DNA of 64,000 bases from an uncultured Pseudomonas sp. (GCF_946885955.1 NZ_CAMPHI010000026.1:6185-70184), one strand, 5' to 3'. Positions 16,378 through 25,350 are shown, numbered from the stretch's first letter. Notes: generated from the sequence alone by a model not told the origin. Numbers and translations are program-made.

Positions 16378-17262
16378 ATGAAGCCAGCTATCGCTGTCAT
16401 CGATATCAACAGAACCTACAAGGTTCACACGGAGTTCTACGCTAACCCGGCTGCGCACAAGACCATCATTCTGGTCAACGGCTCGCTCGCCACCACCGCC
16501 TCATTCGCACAAACGCTGCGCTACCTGCACCCGCACTTCAACGTGGTGCTGTACGACCAGCCCTATGCCGGCCAGTCCAAGCCGCACAACAGCCATAACC
16601 GGCCGATCAGCAAGGAAGACGAAGCGCAGATCCTGCTCAAGCTGATCGAGCACTTCCAGGCCAAGCATCTACTGTCGTTCTCGTGGGGTGGCGTCGCCGC
16701 CATGCTGGCCCTGGCACAGCGCCCAGCCCTGATCGAAAAAGCCGTCATCAGCTCCTTCTCGCCCCTGCTCAACCGGCCGATGCTCGACTACCTCGACAGC
16801 GCCCTGACCCACTTGCACGCCCTCGATGGCGACAGTGCCGGGCACCTGATCAACAGCACCATCGGCCAATACCTGCCGTCCCTGTTCAAGCGCTACAACC
16901 ACCGCCACATCAGCACGCTGGATGCCCACGAGTATCGCCAGATGCACTCGCACATCAGCCAGGTGATGCACCTCGACACGCACTGCCAGATGGAATGCCT
17001 GTCATCCATCGATGTTCCGCTACTGTTCGTCAATGGCGAGCACGATGCCTACACCACCCCCGAAGACACCCGTCTGTTCGCGGATCACATCGAGCATTGC
17101 CAGTTCGCCACCATCAAAAATGCTGGGCACTTCCTCGATATGGAACATAAAAACGCCTGGCTGCAAAGCCGAGCCGCCGTACTGGGCTTTTTACAGGCCC
17201 CGTCTCGCGCGGTTGCCAACTACCGTATGCAGACCGATCTGCACCACGCTATCGCCGTATGA
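16378..17262 (+). CDS. phaG: PhaG, 3-hydroxyacyl-ACP thioesterase/transacylase for mcl-PHA precursors
   Basis: Links fatty-acid synthesis to medium-chain polyhydroxyalkanoate by releasing or transferring 3-hydroxyacyl groups from ACP. It is 294 residues, the family's usual length. The N-terminus MKPAIAVIDINRTYKVHTEF and strings IILVNGSLATTASFAQT, DQPYAGQSKPHN, FSWGG (nucleophile Ser), NGEHDAYTT and AGHFLDME (His) are closer to P. putida PhaG as I remember it than to the rhamnolipid enzyme RhlA. I chose ATG 16378 because of the strong AGGAGG. The frame is open to 16288 without a site. No other pha gene is nearby. Confidence 0.9.
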   Translation: MKPAIAVIDINRTYKVHTEFYANPAAHKTIILVNGSLATTASFAQTLRYLHPHFNVVLYDQPYAGQSKPHNSHNRPISKEDEAQILLKLIEHFQAKHLLSFSWGGVAAMLALAQRPALIEKAVISSFSPLLNRPMLDYLDSALTHLHALDGDSAGHLINSTIGQYLPSLFKRYNHRHISTLDAHEYRQMHSHISQVMHLDTHCQMECLSSIDVPLLFVNGEHDAYTTPEDTRLFADHIEHCQFATIKNAGHFLDMEHKNAWLQSRAAVLGFLQAPSRAVANYRMQTDLHHAIAV

Positions 17263-17348
17263 TCGCGCCCCTGGCCAGGCAACTCGCCATCGAGTTGCCA
17301 AAGCCGGGCTTCATTTTGCCTGCGAACTCCGGTATAAAGGCACCCGCT

Positions 17349-17422
17349 GCGGGCGTCGTATAATGGCATTACTCCAGCTTCCCAAGCTGATAACGAGGGT
17401 TCGATTCCCTTCGCCCGCTCCA
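17349..17422 (+). tRNA. tRNA-Gly (anticodon CCC)
   Basis: A 74-base cloverleaf, including encoded CCA. The acceptor stem GCGGGCG (17349-17355) pairs with CGCCCGC (17412-17418). The anticodon arm CAGC-TTCCCAA-GCTG has anticodon CCC. The T-arm is GAGGG-TTCGATT-CCCTT, with TTCGA conserved. The D-arm contains ATAATGGCAT. A strong hairpin terminator follows. Confidence 0.93.
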
Positions 17423-17432
17423 AATCGATACC

Positions 17433-17462
17433 GACAAGGCCCTGTTCTCACAGGGCCTTGTC
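17433..17462 (+). terminator. Rho-independent-like terminator after tRNA-Gly
   Basis: GACAAGGCCCTG (17433-17444) pairs exactly with CAGGGCCTTGTC (17451-17462) around a 6-base loop and is followed by GTTTCC. It is placed 10 bases after the tRNA. Confidence 0.8.
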
Positions 17463-17849
17463 GTTTCCGCGTTTCGCATATGTCGGCGAAGCCCCCCCCC
17501 CGCTAGCGGACAAGCAAAGCCAAACGCTGTCTTCAGCCAACGTGCCTCCGAGGTCTGCTGAGCGGTGCAATGGCGATTGCGCAGAACCTGTCTGCCCAAG
17601 CACTTTGTGCACTGGCGCCTGCTGCACAAGCGCTATATAAGCACGCACCTATTGCTCTCTTATTTTAATAAGCGGACTGCCAGTAGCTATTAAAGCGCTG
17701 GCAATCTGATCGCTGAATGACGCAAAACAATACCGTTTATCCGATGCCACATATAACAGCAGAAATCCTTACGAACCAACTGTGCGGCCTAGTTTCCTAA
17801 AACACGTAAGGCTACAACAGCCTTAGCATTTAAAAGAGGAGTCTTAAAA

Positions 17850-18023
17850 ATGCCTAGTAACAGCAATCCTGGAAACTTTGCCAACGATCGGACTAAAGCA
17901 TCCGAAGCCGGCCGCAAAGGCGGCCAGAACAGCGGAGGCAACTTCGCCAACGACCGCGAAAAAGCCTCGGAAGCGGGCCGTAAAGGCGGCTCGCATAGCC
18001 ATGGCGGCGGCAGCCACTCCTAG
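17850..18023 (+). CDS. KGG-repeat stress mini-protein (GsiB/YmdF/con-10 type)
   Basis: 57-residue hydrophilic protein with two near-perfect copies of GNFANDRxKASEAGRKGG (residues about 8-25 and 30-47) and a His/Ser/Gly tail. This is the KGG motif of small, probably disordered stress-induced proteins. The ribosome binding site AAGAGGAG is 7-14 bases before the ATG. It is followed by its own hairpin terminator, so it is likely monocistronic. The neighbouring ferritin-like genes suggest a stationary-phase or stress context. The 427 bases before it, beyond the tRNA, hold only a short AAGGCT..AGCCTT inverted repeat near 17808. Confidence 0.85.
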   Translation: MPSNSNPGNFANDRTKASEAGRKGGQNSGGNFANDREKASEAGRKGGSHSHGGGSHS

Positions 18024-18041
18024 CCAAGGCACCGAGTAAAA

Positions 18042-18079
18042 CCCCAAGCGGCGGCCCAAGAACGGGCTGCCGCTTGGGG
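18042..18079 (+). terminator. Terminator hairpin after KGG gene
   Basis: CCCCAAGCGGC (18042-18052) and GCCGCTTGGGG (18069-18079) pair exactly, with an inner GCCC/GGGC pairing; it begins 19 bases after the stop. No long T-run follows. The next 370 bases to 18456 contain no gene I can support; AT-rich DNA at 18250-18360 probably carries the promoter of the ferritin-like pair. Confidence 0.75.
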
Positions 18080-18456
18080 TCGCGCGGTCATTGCGGGTTT
18101 CTCGACAAATGCCTGTCTGCCGGTGACCAGATCCCCTGACGGCAGTGCAACTACCCGCCCTCCCAGTAGACTGCCAAGCACGCTCTTCAACTTTTATTGC
18201 AGCGTTTGCAGCGCTCTTTTACAGCGTTTCGTTAGTTGCACTCTAGCTTTCGCCGTTTCGCTATTAAAAACATTTATAACGAAACCGTAAACACCCCGCC
18301 ATAGCTGTCTATCGAGCAACAAAAAACCTATTAAAGCGCGATAAAAGACTGAACACCGACCACTTGTCTATTCACTGAAACGGACAGCCGGAACTGCCAC
18401 TCAGCATGCTTGAGGCTATTTACCGGTCTCGTGAATTAAGAATAACCGGAGGTCTG

Positions 18457-19626
18457 ATGGAAACCCTAACCAGCCTGCTCGATGCCAAGGGTTGCCCCTT
18501 GGAGCAGCAGAAATTCACCTGGCGCGAGATGGCCAACAAGCCGATCAGCAAACTCGACGACGACGCCTTCACCCGCGTGCGTATCATCCTGATGAATGGC
18601 ATCGAGTCCGATGCGCTGCGCCTCAAGCATATAGGCGCACGCTTTCATGGCGATTTGCGCCTGCCGCTGGCGCAAGTGCGACGTGTCGAGCAACACCAGG
18701 CGACCATGGTCAACTGGTTGCTTTCGGCCGATCACTCGCCGCTGGAAACCACTGTCGCCTATGAACAGGTGGCCATCGAAGTCACCGCCGCCGTCGCGCA
18801 GAGAGAGCCCGACCCGTATCAGGCGCAAACCTATCGCTTCGGCCTGCTGGAGGATTTCGACCATCTCTATCGTTATTCAGCCATGCTCGATCGCCTGGAA
18901 GGCAAGGATGCCAACAACATTCTGCAAGGCTATACCGACATCATCCCCAGCCGCCCGACCACCGAGCACCATCGCGCGCCGCAGGACGACCTGCGCAATG
19001 CCTATCAACGCGATTCGGCCGCGCTGATCACCAAAATCCACGCCGCGATGATCACCGCCGCCGAATACCAGACCCACGATTACTACATGAATATCGGCCC
19101 GACCTTCGCCGACCCGGTGGCGCGCCAGCTGTATGCGGAAATCGCCTCGGTTGAGGAACAGCACGTCACCCAATACGGCTCGCTGCAGGACCCGGACGAA
19201 AGCTTTCTGGAGAAGTGGCTGATTCACGAAGCCATGGAGGTTTACAACTACCACAGCTGCGTCGAGCAGGAGAGCAATCCGCGGATCAAGGCGATCTGGG
19301 AGCGCTTTCTGGATTACGAGCTGGGCCACCTGCAACTGGTCAGCGAGTTGTTCAAAACCCATGAGCGTCGCGACCCCCAGGAAATTCTCGGGAATTCGCT
19401 GCCCAAGCCCGTCGAATTCAAGAGCCAGCGCGAGTTCGTGCGCAAGGTGCTGAAAGAGGAAATCGACCTGCGCGCCAATGGCACCGACTACGTCGACCGC
19501 CAGCACGAAGGGGCTGCCAGCCGCGAATACCGCGACCAGTTGAACGCCGAGGGCGTCGCTGCGGAGACAGCATCGGCCGGATACCGTTGGGCGCCGGGCA
19601 CCGAACTCAGTCAGAAGGCCAGTTAA
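18457..19626 (+). CDS. Ferritin-like four-helix protein
   Basis: 389 residues. The central part carries acidic/His motifs of a ferritin-like di-iron fold: YAEIASVEEQHVTQYG, HEAMEVYNYHSCVEQE and DYELGHLQLVSEL. The function is not established; this and the next gene make a tandem of ferritin-like proteins often found with stress genes in Pseudomonas. I chose ATG 18457, preceded by CCGGAGG (18448-18452 region); an earlier ATG at 18406 has no such site. The unusual size compared with true ferritins (160-180 aa) indicates extra N- and C-terminal parts. Confidence 0.72.
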   Translation: METLTSLLDAKGCPLEQQKFTWREMANKPISKLDDDAFTRVRIILMNGIESDALRLKHIGARFHGDLRLPLAQVRRVEQHQATMVNWLLSADHSPLETTVAYEQVAIEVTAAVAQREPDPYQAQTYRFGLLEDFDHLYRYSAMLDRLEGKDANNILQGYTDIIPSRPTTEHHRAPQDDLRNAYQRDSAALITKIHAAMITAAEYQTHDYYMNIGPTFADPVARQLYAEIASVEEQHVTQYGSLQDPDESFLEKWLIHEAMEVYNYHSCVEQESNPRIKAIWERFLDYELGHLQLVSELFKTHERRDPQEILGNSLPKPVEFKSQREFVRKVLKEEIDLRANGTDYVDRQHEGAASREYRDQLNAEGVAAETASAGYRWAPGTELSQKAS

Positions 19627-19643
19627 TTTTGCGGAGAAGCGAA

Positions 19644-20360
19644 ATGCACAATGCAACCGAGATGGGACTCAACTACACCGGGGCGAAAATGTCGCCGCTG
19701 GACAGCGAGCAGCAACTCAAGGCCGCCCGGGAAGTACCGCCGGACATTGCCGGCGACGAACAGAAAATCGCCCTAGTGCGCAGCAGCCACATCGACGATG
19801 CGGACAGCATAGGTTCGGTACCGCTCCCCGGCTCCGCCAAGGGCATGCTCAAGACCGCCTTGAACAAGCTGGTCGGGGTCAGCCCGGAAGTGCTGATCGA
19901 CAAGCTTGGCGAGCGCCTGGCGTTCGAGCGCACCGGCACCCGGCTCTACGAAGCCTTGATCGCCAAAGCCCAGGCCATGGAGTGCGACAGGGAGATACTG
20001 AATACCCTTGAGCGTTTCCATCACGAGGAAATGGAGCATTTCAAACTGCTGGTAGAGGCGCTGGAAAAACTCGGCGCCGATCCTTCCGCGATGACGCCCA
20101 GCGCCGATGTGATGGGGGTGACGTCGATGGGGTTGTTGCAGGTCATCAGCGACCCGCGAACCAATTGGGCGCAATCGCTCAATGCCCTGCTGACCGCCGA
20201 ACTGAGCGACAACGCTGGCTGGCAGATGCTGATCGAACTGGCCCGCATCAGCGGGCAGAGCGGCATCGCCGACAGCTTCCAGCACCCATTTGCCCAGGAG
20301 CAGATTCACCTGGCGACGGTCAAGCAATGGCTGAACGACGAGATCACCCGGCAAGTTTAG
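19644..20360 (+). CDS. Second ferritin-like protein
   Basis: 238 residues, 17 bases after its partner, so co-transcribed. Metal-site-like motifs are FERTGTRLYEALIAKA, LERFHHEEMEHFKLL and HPFAQEQIHLATVKQWL, matching a four-helix ferritin-like bundle. The N-terminal 70 residues are polar and unlike ferritin. I chose ATG 19644 (MHNATEMGLN) after GGAGAAG; the open frame further upstream overlaps the previous gene. Role in metal or oxidative stress handling is inferred only from the fold and neighbours. Confidence 0.72.
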   Translation: MHNATEMGLNYTGAKMSPLDSEQQLKAAREVPPDIAGDEQKIALVRSSHIDDADSIGSVPLPGSAKGMLKTALNKLVGVSPEVLIDKLGERLAFERTGTRLYEALIAKAQAMECDREILNTLERFHHEEMEHFKLLVEALEKLGADPSAMTPSADVMGVTSMGLLQVISDPRTNWAQSLNALLTAELSDNAGWQMLIELARISGQSGIADSFQHPFAQEQIHLATVKQWLNDEITRQV

Positions 20361-20412
20361 CCCTGCTGCACGTGAATAGAAGCGCGTGCGCGGCGGAAGC
20401 TGAGCACGTGCT

Positions 20413-21174
20413 TCAACTCTTCAGGCGGTAACCGGTCTTGAAGATCCAGCCGACGATCGCCACGCAGAGCAACAGGAAGCCGGCGATCATCGCCAGGCTG
20501 AGTGCCACGTTGACGTCGGATACGCCATAGAAGCTCCAGCGGAACGCGCTGATCAAATACACCACCGGGTTGAACAGCGTCACCGTCTGCCACACCGGCG
20601 GCAGCATGCTGATCGAATAGAAGCTGCCGCCGAGAAAGGTCAGCGGCGTAACGATCAGCGCCGGCACTATCTGCAGTTTTTCCCAGCCGTTGGCCCACAC
20701 ACCGATGATGAAGCCGAACAGGCTGAAGGTCAGCGCGGTGAGCACCAGCAGGGCCAGCATCCACACCGGATGGAGAATCTCGAAAGGCACGAACAGGCGC
20801 GCGGTGATCAGGATGATCACCCCGAGGATCACCGATTTGGTCGCCGCCGCGCCGACATAACCGATAAGGATTTCCAGGTAGGACACCGGCGCCGACAGTA
20901 CCTCGTAGATGGTTCCCGAATACTTGGGCATGTAGATGCCGAACGAGGCGTTGGAAATGCTCTCGGTGAGCAGCGCCAGCATGATCAGCCCCGGCACGAT
21001 AAAGGCGCCGTAGCTGACACCCTGCACCTGGGTCATGCTCGAACCGATGGCCGAGCCGAACACCACGAAATACAGCGAGGTGCTGATCACCGGGGTGGCG
21101 ATGCTCTGTAACAGCGTGCGCCAGGTGCGCGCCAGTTCGAACAGGTAGATGGCGCGGATCGCGTAGAAATTCAT
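20413..21174 (-). CDS. ABC-2 type transporter permease (YadH-like)
   Basis: 253-residue inner-membrane protein with about six membrane segments and the ABC-2 signature region near the C-terminus ([22 protein letters not shown], shown here by its first part [12 protein letters not shown]). It starts [18 protein letters not shown], typical of the YadH/NodJ group. It forms an exporter with the ATPase encoded upstream at 21320-22243. The cargo is unknown; a polysaccharide or lipid-like molecule is usual for this group. Confidence 0.85.
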   Translation of the reverse strand: MNFYAIRAIYLFELARTWRTLLQSIATPVISTSLYFVVFGSAIGSSMTQVQGVSYGAFIVPGLIMLALLTESISNASFGIYMPKYSGTIYEVLSAPVSYLEILIGYVGAAATKSVILGVIILITARLFVPFEILHPVWMLALLVLTALTFSLFGFIIGVWANGWEKLQIVPALIVTPLTFLGGSFYSISMLPPVWQTVTLFNPVVYLISAFRWSFYGVSDVNVALSLAMIAGFLLLCVAIVGWIFKTGYRLKS

Positions 21175-21198
21175 GCGCGTGACTCCGTTTCAGGTCGT

Positions 21199-21325
21199 TG
21201 AGAAGCGTCGCGAGCGATGGCTAGGCAAGGCGAAGTCAGGCGAGGCCGCGGAGTGTACGAGTTGTACATGAGCAGGCCGAGCCTGACTTCAACGCGGCAT
21301 AGTCGAGCGCAGTAGCTTCTCATCG
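21199..21325 (+). repeat. Long dispersed palindromic repeat between the two ABC genes
   Basis: The segment around GCGAAGTCAGGCGAGGCCGC and GAGCAGGCCGAGCCTGACTT (arms GTCAGGC/GCCTGAC) aligns over its whole length with the reverse complement of 61822-61960. Shared strings include AGGCAAGGCGAA, TCAGGCGAG, GCGGAGT, TACGA and TTCAACGC. About 125-140 bases long, it is a larger repeat type than the REPs elsewhere. It occupies the gap between ATPase and permease genes that should be one operon. Confidence 0.75.
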
Positions 21326-22243
21326 ACCTGATACCAGGGTGACGAAAATATCTTCCAACGAACTCTGACTGGACTGCAGATCCTTGAAGTCGATGCCGTG
21401 CTGGGCCAGGTCCTTGAGCAGCTCGGCGATGCCGGTCTGCTCGCTCTGGGTGTCGAAGGTGAAGACCAGGGCGTGCCCCTCGTCGGTCAGCTCCAACGGG
21501 TAGCGCGCCAATTCGGCCGGCAGGCTGGCCAGAGGCTGCTGCAATTGCAGGCACAGCTGCTTCTTGCCGAGCTTGTGCATCAGCACCTGTTTGTCCTCGA
21601 CCAGGACGATCCGGCCCTTGCTGATCACCCCGATGCGGTCGGCCATTTCCTCGGCCTCCTCGATGTAGTGGGTGGTGAGGATAATGGTCACCCCGCGCTC
21701 GCGCAGGCCGCGCACCATGTTCCACATATCGCGGCGCAGCTCGACGTCGACCCCGGCGGTGGGTTCGTCGAGAAACAGGATCTGCGGTTCGTGGGACAGC
21801 GCCTTGGCGATCATCACTCGGCGCTTCATGCCGCCGGACAGCTCGAACAGCCGCGCGTCCTTCTTCTCCCACAGCGACAGATCGCGCAGCAGACGTTCGA
21901 GGTAGGCCGGATCGGGCTTCTTGCCGAACAGGCCGCGGCTGAATTTGACCGTCGACCAGACGCTTTCGAAGGCGTCGTTGAACAGCTCCTGGGGCACCAG
22001 GCCGATCTGCGAACGCGCCGCGCGGTAGTCGTCGATGATGTCGTGGCCGCCCACCAAGACCTTGCCGGAACCGGGATTGACGATGCCGCAGACAATACTG
22101 ATCAGCGTGGTCTTGCCGGCACCATTGGGACCGAGCAAGGCGAAGATCTCGCCCTTGCGGATATCCAGGTCGATGCTTTGCAGCGCCGGGTGGCCGGAGG
22201 CGTAGGTCTTGCTCAGTTGTTGGATCGAAATCACCGGTTGCAC
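21320..22243 (-). CDS. ABC transporter ATP-binding protein (YadG-like)
   Basis: 307 residues. Walker [12 protein letters not shown], signature [16 protein letters not shown], Walker [13 protein letters not shown] and H-loop LTTHY are intact. It pairs with the ABC-2 permease gene downstream on the same strand. I chose the GTG at 22243 (giving [16 protein letters not shown]) because CCAGGA lies 8 bases upstream. The frame runs on to a TTG at 22303 through sequence unlike the family. The C-terminal end lies within the edge of the dispersed repeat. Confidence 0.85.
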   Translation of the reverse strand: MQPVISIQQLSKTYASGHPALQSIDLDIRKGEIFALLGPNGAGKTTLISIVCGIVNPGSGKVLVGGHDIIDDYRAARSQIGLVPQELFNDAFESVWSTVKFSRGLFGKKPDPAYLERLLRDLSLWEKKDARLFELSGGMKRRVMIAKALSHEPQILFLDEPTAGVDVELRRDMWNMVRGLRERGVTIILTTHYIEEAEEMADRIGVISKGRIVLVEDKQVLMHKLGKKQLCLQLQQPLASLPAELARYPLELTDEGHALVFTFDTQSEQTGIAELLKDLAQHGIDFKDLQSSQSSLEDIFVTLVSGR

Positions 22244-22597
22244 GGGATGGTCCTGGCTGACTATGGGAGTGGCAGAGTGTATGAAAACGCGGGCGGCGTG
22301 CAACGTGCGGCGTGCAACGGCCGGCTTGCCCCTCGCACCGCCACTGCCGAGTTATGGCGCTGGAGGCTTGGCTGATACAGAGGAGCATCGCGCAGGGGAT
22401 GGATAGTCGGAACAATAGACGGTTGTGACAGGTAGGAATCGGCCAATAGCAGCCGGCTACGGGTGACCAGAGAACGGCCTTATCGCGAACAGGCTTGAGT
22501 TTATCTCGCACAGAGGAAAGTGCGCTGACTTCGCTCGCGAAACAAATTGGCTTGTGTTTCGATGTCCGAAACCGAGCCACAGCCATGAGCGTTTCAA

Positions 22598-22846
22598 ATG
22601 GACGACAAAGCGAAAATTGCGGTAAGTATCCTTGGTGTAGGGCTCCTCTTCGGGGCCGTAGGCTGCATGACTTCTACTGTACAGCTGATTAAATTTACGT
22701 GGGGTATGACCGTTAGCGAGGGCGCTGCAAATGTAATCGGATACATCGTGGCTACTGGCGTCATGTCAGTACTCACGATTCCAGCCGTCGCATTTTTCTG
22801 CATTTGCGGCGCAGCACTGACCACCGCCCCCTGGTCTGTGAAGTGA
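22598..22846 (+). CDS. Small membrane protein, unknown
   Basis: 82 residues starting MDDKAKIAVSILGVGLLFGA, with two hydrophobic segments (about 7-28 and 45-75) and several Cys/Gly. I recognise no family. The surrounding DNA is visibly poorer in G+C than the rest of the window, and the gene lies next to an uncharacterised convergent gene pair, so it may belong to an acquired islet. The call rests on composition and length only. Confidence 0.5.
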   Translation: MDDKAKIAVSILGVGLLFGAVGCMTSTVQLIKFTWGMTVSEGAANVIGYIVATGVMSVLTIPAVAFFCICGAALTTAPWSVK

Positions 22847-22943
22847 GCGTCCGCTACTGGTCGATTCGAGCCCTTGGGGCGACGGGCAGATATCGGCCAA
22901 TAGCGGCCTAAGTAAAGGATGCTGTCGTTCAGTTGGGAGCCCC

Positions 22944-22967
22944 AAAGCCCCGTTCGAATGGGGCTTT
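22944..22967. terminator. Bidirectional hairpin between convergent genes
   Basis: AAAGCCCC (22944-22951) pairs with GGGGCTTT (22960-22967). It sits 2 bases beyond the stop of the minus-strand gene ending at 22970 and downstream of the plus-strand mini-gene. Confidence 0.7.
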
Positions 22968-22969
22968 GC

Positions 22970-23878
22970 TCAGGCCTTTATAGGGGCTTCCCTGAGCTGA
23001 TACCTAGGGTGGCCACTTCCTACCTGTTTAGTGTGGACGTTAATCTCTAGATTTTTATTGAGGCGCCTGTTTATTGCAGCGGGGTCTTCAACCTCTCTGG
23101 CGATGGTGCCATGTATGATTTGATTGTCGATTGTTTTGAATTCGAAAGTCCGCTTTTCCGGAAAGACACCTAAAAACTGGCCTACCAGTGTAAAGTCGGC
23201 TTCTTTGATGTTGTCAGGGCTTAGTCTTGATTTACTTATTTGAACTTGCCCGGCATCTGCAAACCTAAAAGTTCTACTTTTTGTTGAGATAGAGCAGGCA
23301 GCATCATTAACTATAAGTTTATCGAGGAACTCTGATACTGCAACCAAGGCCCGGGGTTGTAACCTGGACACAGGTTCAGAGAGTTCATCGTCGCTTTTGG
23401 TGGATGCCTCAAAGAGCTCTGCAATTAAATCTATTGCAAGTGCTACAGGAGATATCCCCTCGATCTCAAACTGCGGAGAGTCTGATGGAGCTTCTTGTAG
23501 CTCGAATCCGAATGAACCCAATGCGGTGCCGGTAATCAGAAGTTGGTTATTCGCCCTGTTGGGTACTGGCCCCATGCTGTTCAGAGTTCCAGTTAGGGAG
23601 GCTGCAACCGTTGCAACCGCATCATTGAAGGCCGCAGTGGCGGACATCCCAAAGTCAGCAAGCACCCCATGAGTACCCCACACGGGCTTTCCCCGATATG
23701 TGAGGACTGCTTTTGCAGGTTGCACAGCTGTCTCTGAGGAGCGGCCAAGTTTCGTTTCAACTCGCTTTGCTCTTGATGCAAGAGACATCGCAGAGACTTT
23801 GCTAACTCCGCTTCGGCTGCTCAGATCTTTGAGGAAACTGAGCTCTGCCATTCCATGGGCAATCTCATTCCTGCTCAT
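22970..23878 (-). CDS. Uncharacterised protein coupled to a nucleotidyltransferase-like gene
   Basis: 302 residues with no family I can name. Residues 1-60 look helical. The middle contains KPVWGTHGVLADFGMSATAA and NNQLLITGTALGSFGFELQE, which read like a conserved core. The C-terminus (GVFPEKRTFEFKTIDNQI, then GTIAREV and PRYQLRE) looks like a small beta domain. The ATG at 23878 lies inside the end of the upstream gene (14-base overlap), with AGGAG as ribosome binding site, so the two are co-translated. Base use is AT-richer than the flanks. It may be part of a two-component defence or toxin-antitoxin-like unit; this is speculation from context. Confidence 0.65.
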   Translation of the reverse strand: MSRNEIAHGMAELSFLKDLSSRSGVSKVSAMSLASRAKRVETKLGRSSETAVQPAKAVLTYRGKPVWGTHGVLADFGMSATAAFNDAVATVAASLTGTLNSMGPVPNRANNQLLITGTALGSFGFELQEAPSDSPQFEIEGISPVALAIDLIAELFEASTKSDDELSEPVSRLQPRALVAVSEFLDKLIVNDAACSISTKSRTFRFADAGQVQISKSRLSPDNIKEADFTLVGQFLGVFPEKRTFEFKTIDNQIIHGTIAREVEDPAAINRRLNKNLEINVHTKQVGSGHPRYQLREAPIKA

Positions 23879-24434
23879 GTTCTAGCTCCTGTCTGCGAGC
23901 TTCTAGCGCTTGAAGGGCAGCCGGATCAGCCGCCGGGTCTAGATCTATCGTAAGAAAGCCTTTCCACTGCTTAGATCGGCGATGAGACCACATGCTGTAC
24001 CAGTAGGCGGAGGCCTCGACAAGTACCTCAGGCGCATCAGTTAATGACTGAGAATAGAAGTCCACCCTGAAGGTAGCCTTTATCCAGTCATGGTCAGTGA
24101 GCAACCGCTGATCACCTGATTGTAGAGCATCGAAAAAATCGTCCGATATAGCTGTAAACGTCACTACGTCAACATCCCCCGGAGATCGGTGCTCAATTAG
24201 CTCTATGTTTTCACTGAAGCTTCCGTTTACCCATTGAAAGCCACTCACCAAGCCGATCCGATGCAGCTCTGCCCTATGAGACAAGTATCCGGCGAGAATT
24301 GCGCATCTGTCCAAGGAAATGGCGAAAATTTGGACGAATTGCGTCAATGACACCTTATAGGGTGATCTGATTGGCGAGGTGGGATTGCTATCGTTGATCG
24401 GCGGTATGAGCCCTTCCGCGTTCCAAATGCTCAT
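23865..24434 (-). CDS. Nucleotidyltransferase-like protein (resembles DUF6932)
   Basis: 189 residues. WNAEGLIPP at the N-terminus and the stretch around NGSFSENIELIEHRSPGD followed by VDVVTF match the pattern of minimal nucleotidyltransferases: a Gly-Ser loop then Asp-x-Asp (DVD), as in the DUF6932-type proteins I recall. Such enzymes modify RNA, proteins or small molecules with NMPs, and many occur in toxin-antitoxin and phage-defence units. The start at 24434 has AAGGAAG just upstream. It overlaps the next gene by 14 bases. The substrate is unknown. Confidence 0.6.
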   Translation of the reverse strand: MSIWNAEGLIPPINDSNPTSPIRSPYKVSLTQFVQIFAISLDRCAILAGYLSHRAELHRIGLVSGFQWVNGSFSENIELIEHRSPGDVDVVTFTAISDDFFDALQSGDQRLLTDHDWIKATFRVDFYSQSLTDAPEVLVEASAYWYSMWSHRRSKQWKGFLTIDLDPAADPAALQALEARRQELEHEQE

Positions 24435-24860
24435 GATGCTTCCTTAGCTTAGAGGCTGGGTGCTCCAGGCCATTACAAACCGGGTATGGATGGCAACCTC
24501 ATGGTAGCTGAAGGCGCGGGCCTTATGTTTGTGGTTTTCAGCTCACACGGTCGACGATGGATCGGTTTTTCGGGCTTGGATTGTCGCTGCTACGGCCTGC
24601 CCACCATCCGCTGATAATAGCTATTAATAGGTTCTTGGGGGGCAAATACACTGACCGCTCCTGGCCGGTTGCCGCGGCTCACGAATAACCGCAGCCAGCC
24701 GCCCTCTGCTGACCGCCGGTCGGCAATTTCCTTTCTCTACCGCCGGCCCTGTCGATCTGTGGCCTGGCGGATCGACTGAGTTGCAGATCGGCCTAGCCGC
24801 GCTGTCCGCCGATCCCGCGCAGCTGACTGCGCTCCCCTTCCTTCAAGCAGGAGATCGAAC
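24435..24860. other. Intergenic region at the right edge of the low-GC islet
   Basis: No gene is supported in these 426 bases. An AT-rich patch (GCTGATAATAGCTATTAATA at about 24612-24631) could hold a promoter for either flanking gene. The right half returns to GC-rich sequence with GACCG/CGGTC repeats. Confidence 0.4.
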
Positions 24861-25214
24861 ATGAGCTATGTCGATGGCTTCGTTGCCGCCGTACCCACTG
24901 CCAACCGCGAGTTGTACCGCCAGCATGCGCAGGCCGCTGCGGCGGTCTTCAAGGAGCACGGCGCGCTGGGCGTCGTCGAGTGCTGGGGCGATGACGTACC
25001 CGAGGGCAAGCTGACGTCGTTCCCGATGGCGGTGAAACGCCAGGACGACGAGACGGTGGTGTTTTCCTGGATCACTTGGCCGTCCCGCCAGGTGCGCGAC
25101 GCGGGGATGCAGAAGGTCATGGCCGACCAGCGCCTGCAGCCGGACCGCAACCCCATGCCCTTCGATGGCCAGCGGCTGATCTATGGCGGCTTTCAGGTGC
25201 TGGTGGAGGTCTGA
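24861..25214 (+). CDS. DUF1428 family protein (YbaA-like)
   Basis: 117 residues. MSYVDGFVAAVPTANRELYR, VECWGDDVPEGKLTSFPMAV and PFDGQRLIYGGFQVLVE are the hallmark strings of DUF1428, a small ferredoxin-like fold family of unknown function. The ribosome binding site CAGGAGAT is just upstream. It stands alone, followed by a GTAGGATGGGTT palindrome. Confidence 0.9.
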   Translation: MSYVDGFVAAVPTANRELYRQHAQAAAAVFKEHGALGVVECWGDDVPEGKLTSFPMAVKRQDDETVVFSWITWPSRQVRDAGMQKVMADQRLQPDRNPMPFDGQRLIYGGFQVLVEV

Positions 25215-25275
25215 GGCCCGGGCGAGCCAGCGCCGCCCTGCTCCGGCGTACTTTCCTGCCCTGGGGCACCAGTCC

Positions 25276-25350
25276 GTAGGATGGGTTAGTCGCGCAGCGG
25301 CGTTACTCATCGCATGATTGATGGGTATCGCTGCGCTCAACCCATCCTAC
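25276..25350. repeat. GTAGGATGGGTT palindrome
   Basis: GTAGGATGGGTT at 25276-25287 and its reverse complement AACCCATCCTAC at 25339-25350 flank a spacer containing TATCGCTGCGCTC. Variants of this family occur near 29920-30050 and at 60491-60561. Confidence 0.75.

Noticed and set aside
16378..17262. RhlA (rhamnolipid precursor synthase)
   Set aside because: RhlA and PhaG are homologous, but the N-terminus and several strings fit PhaG better, and no rhlB follows.
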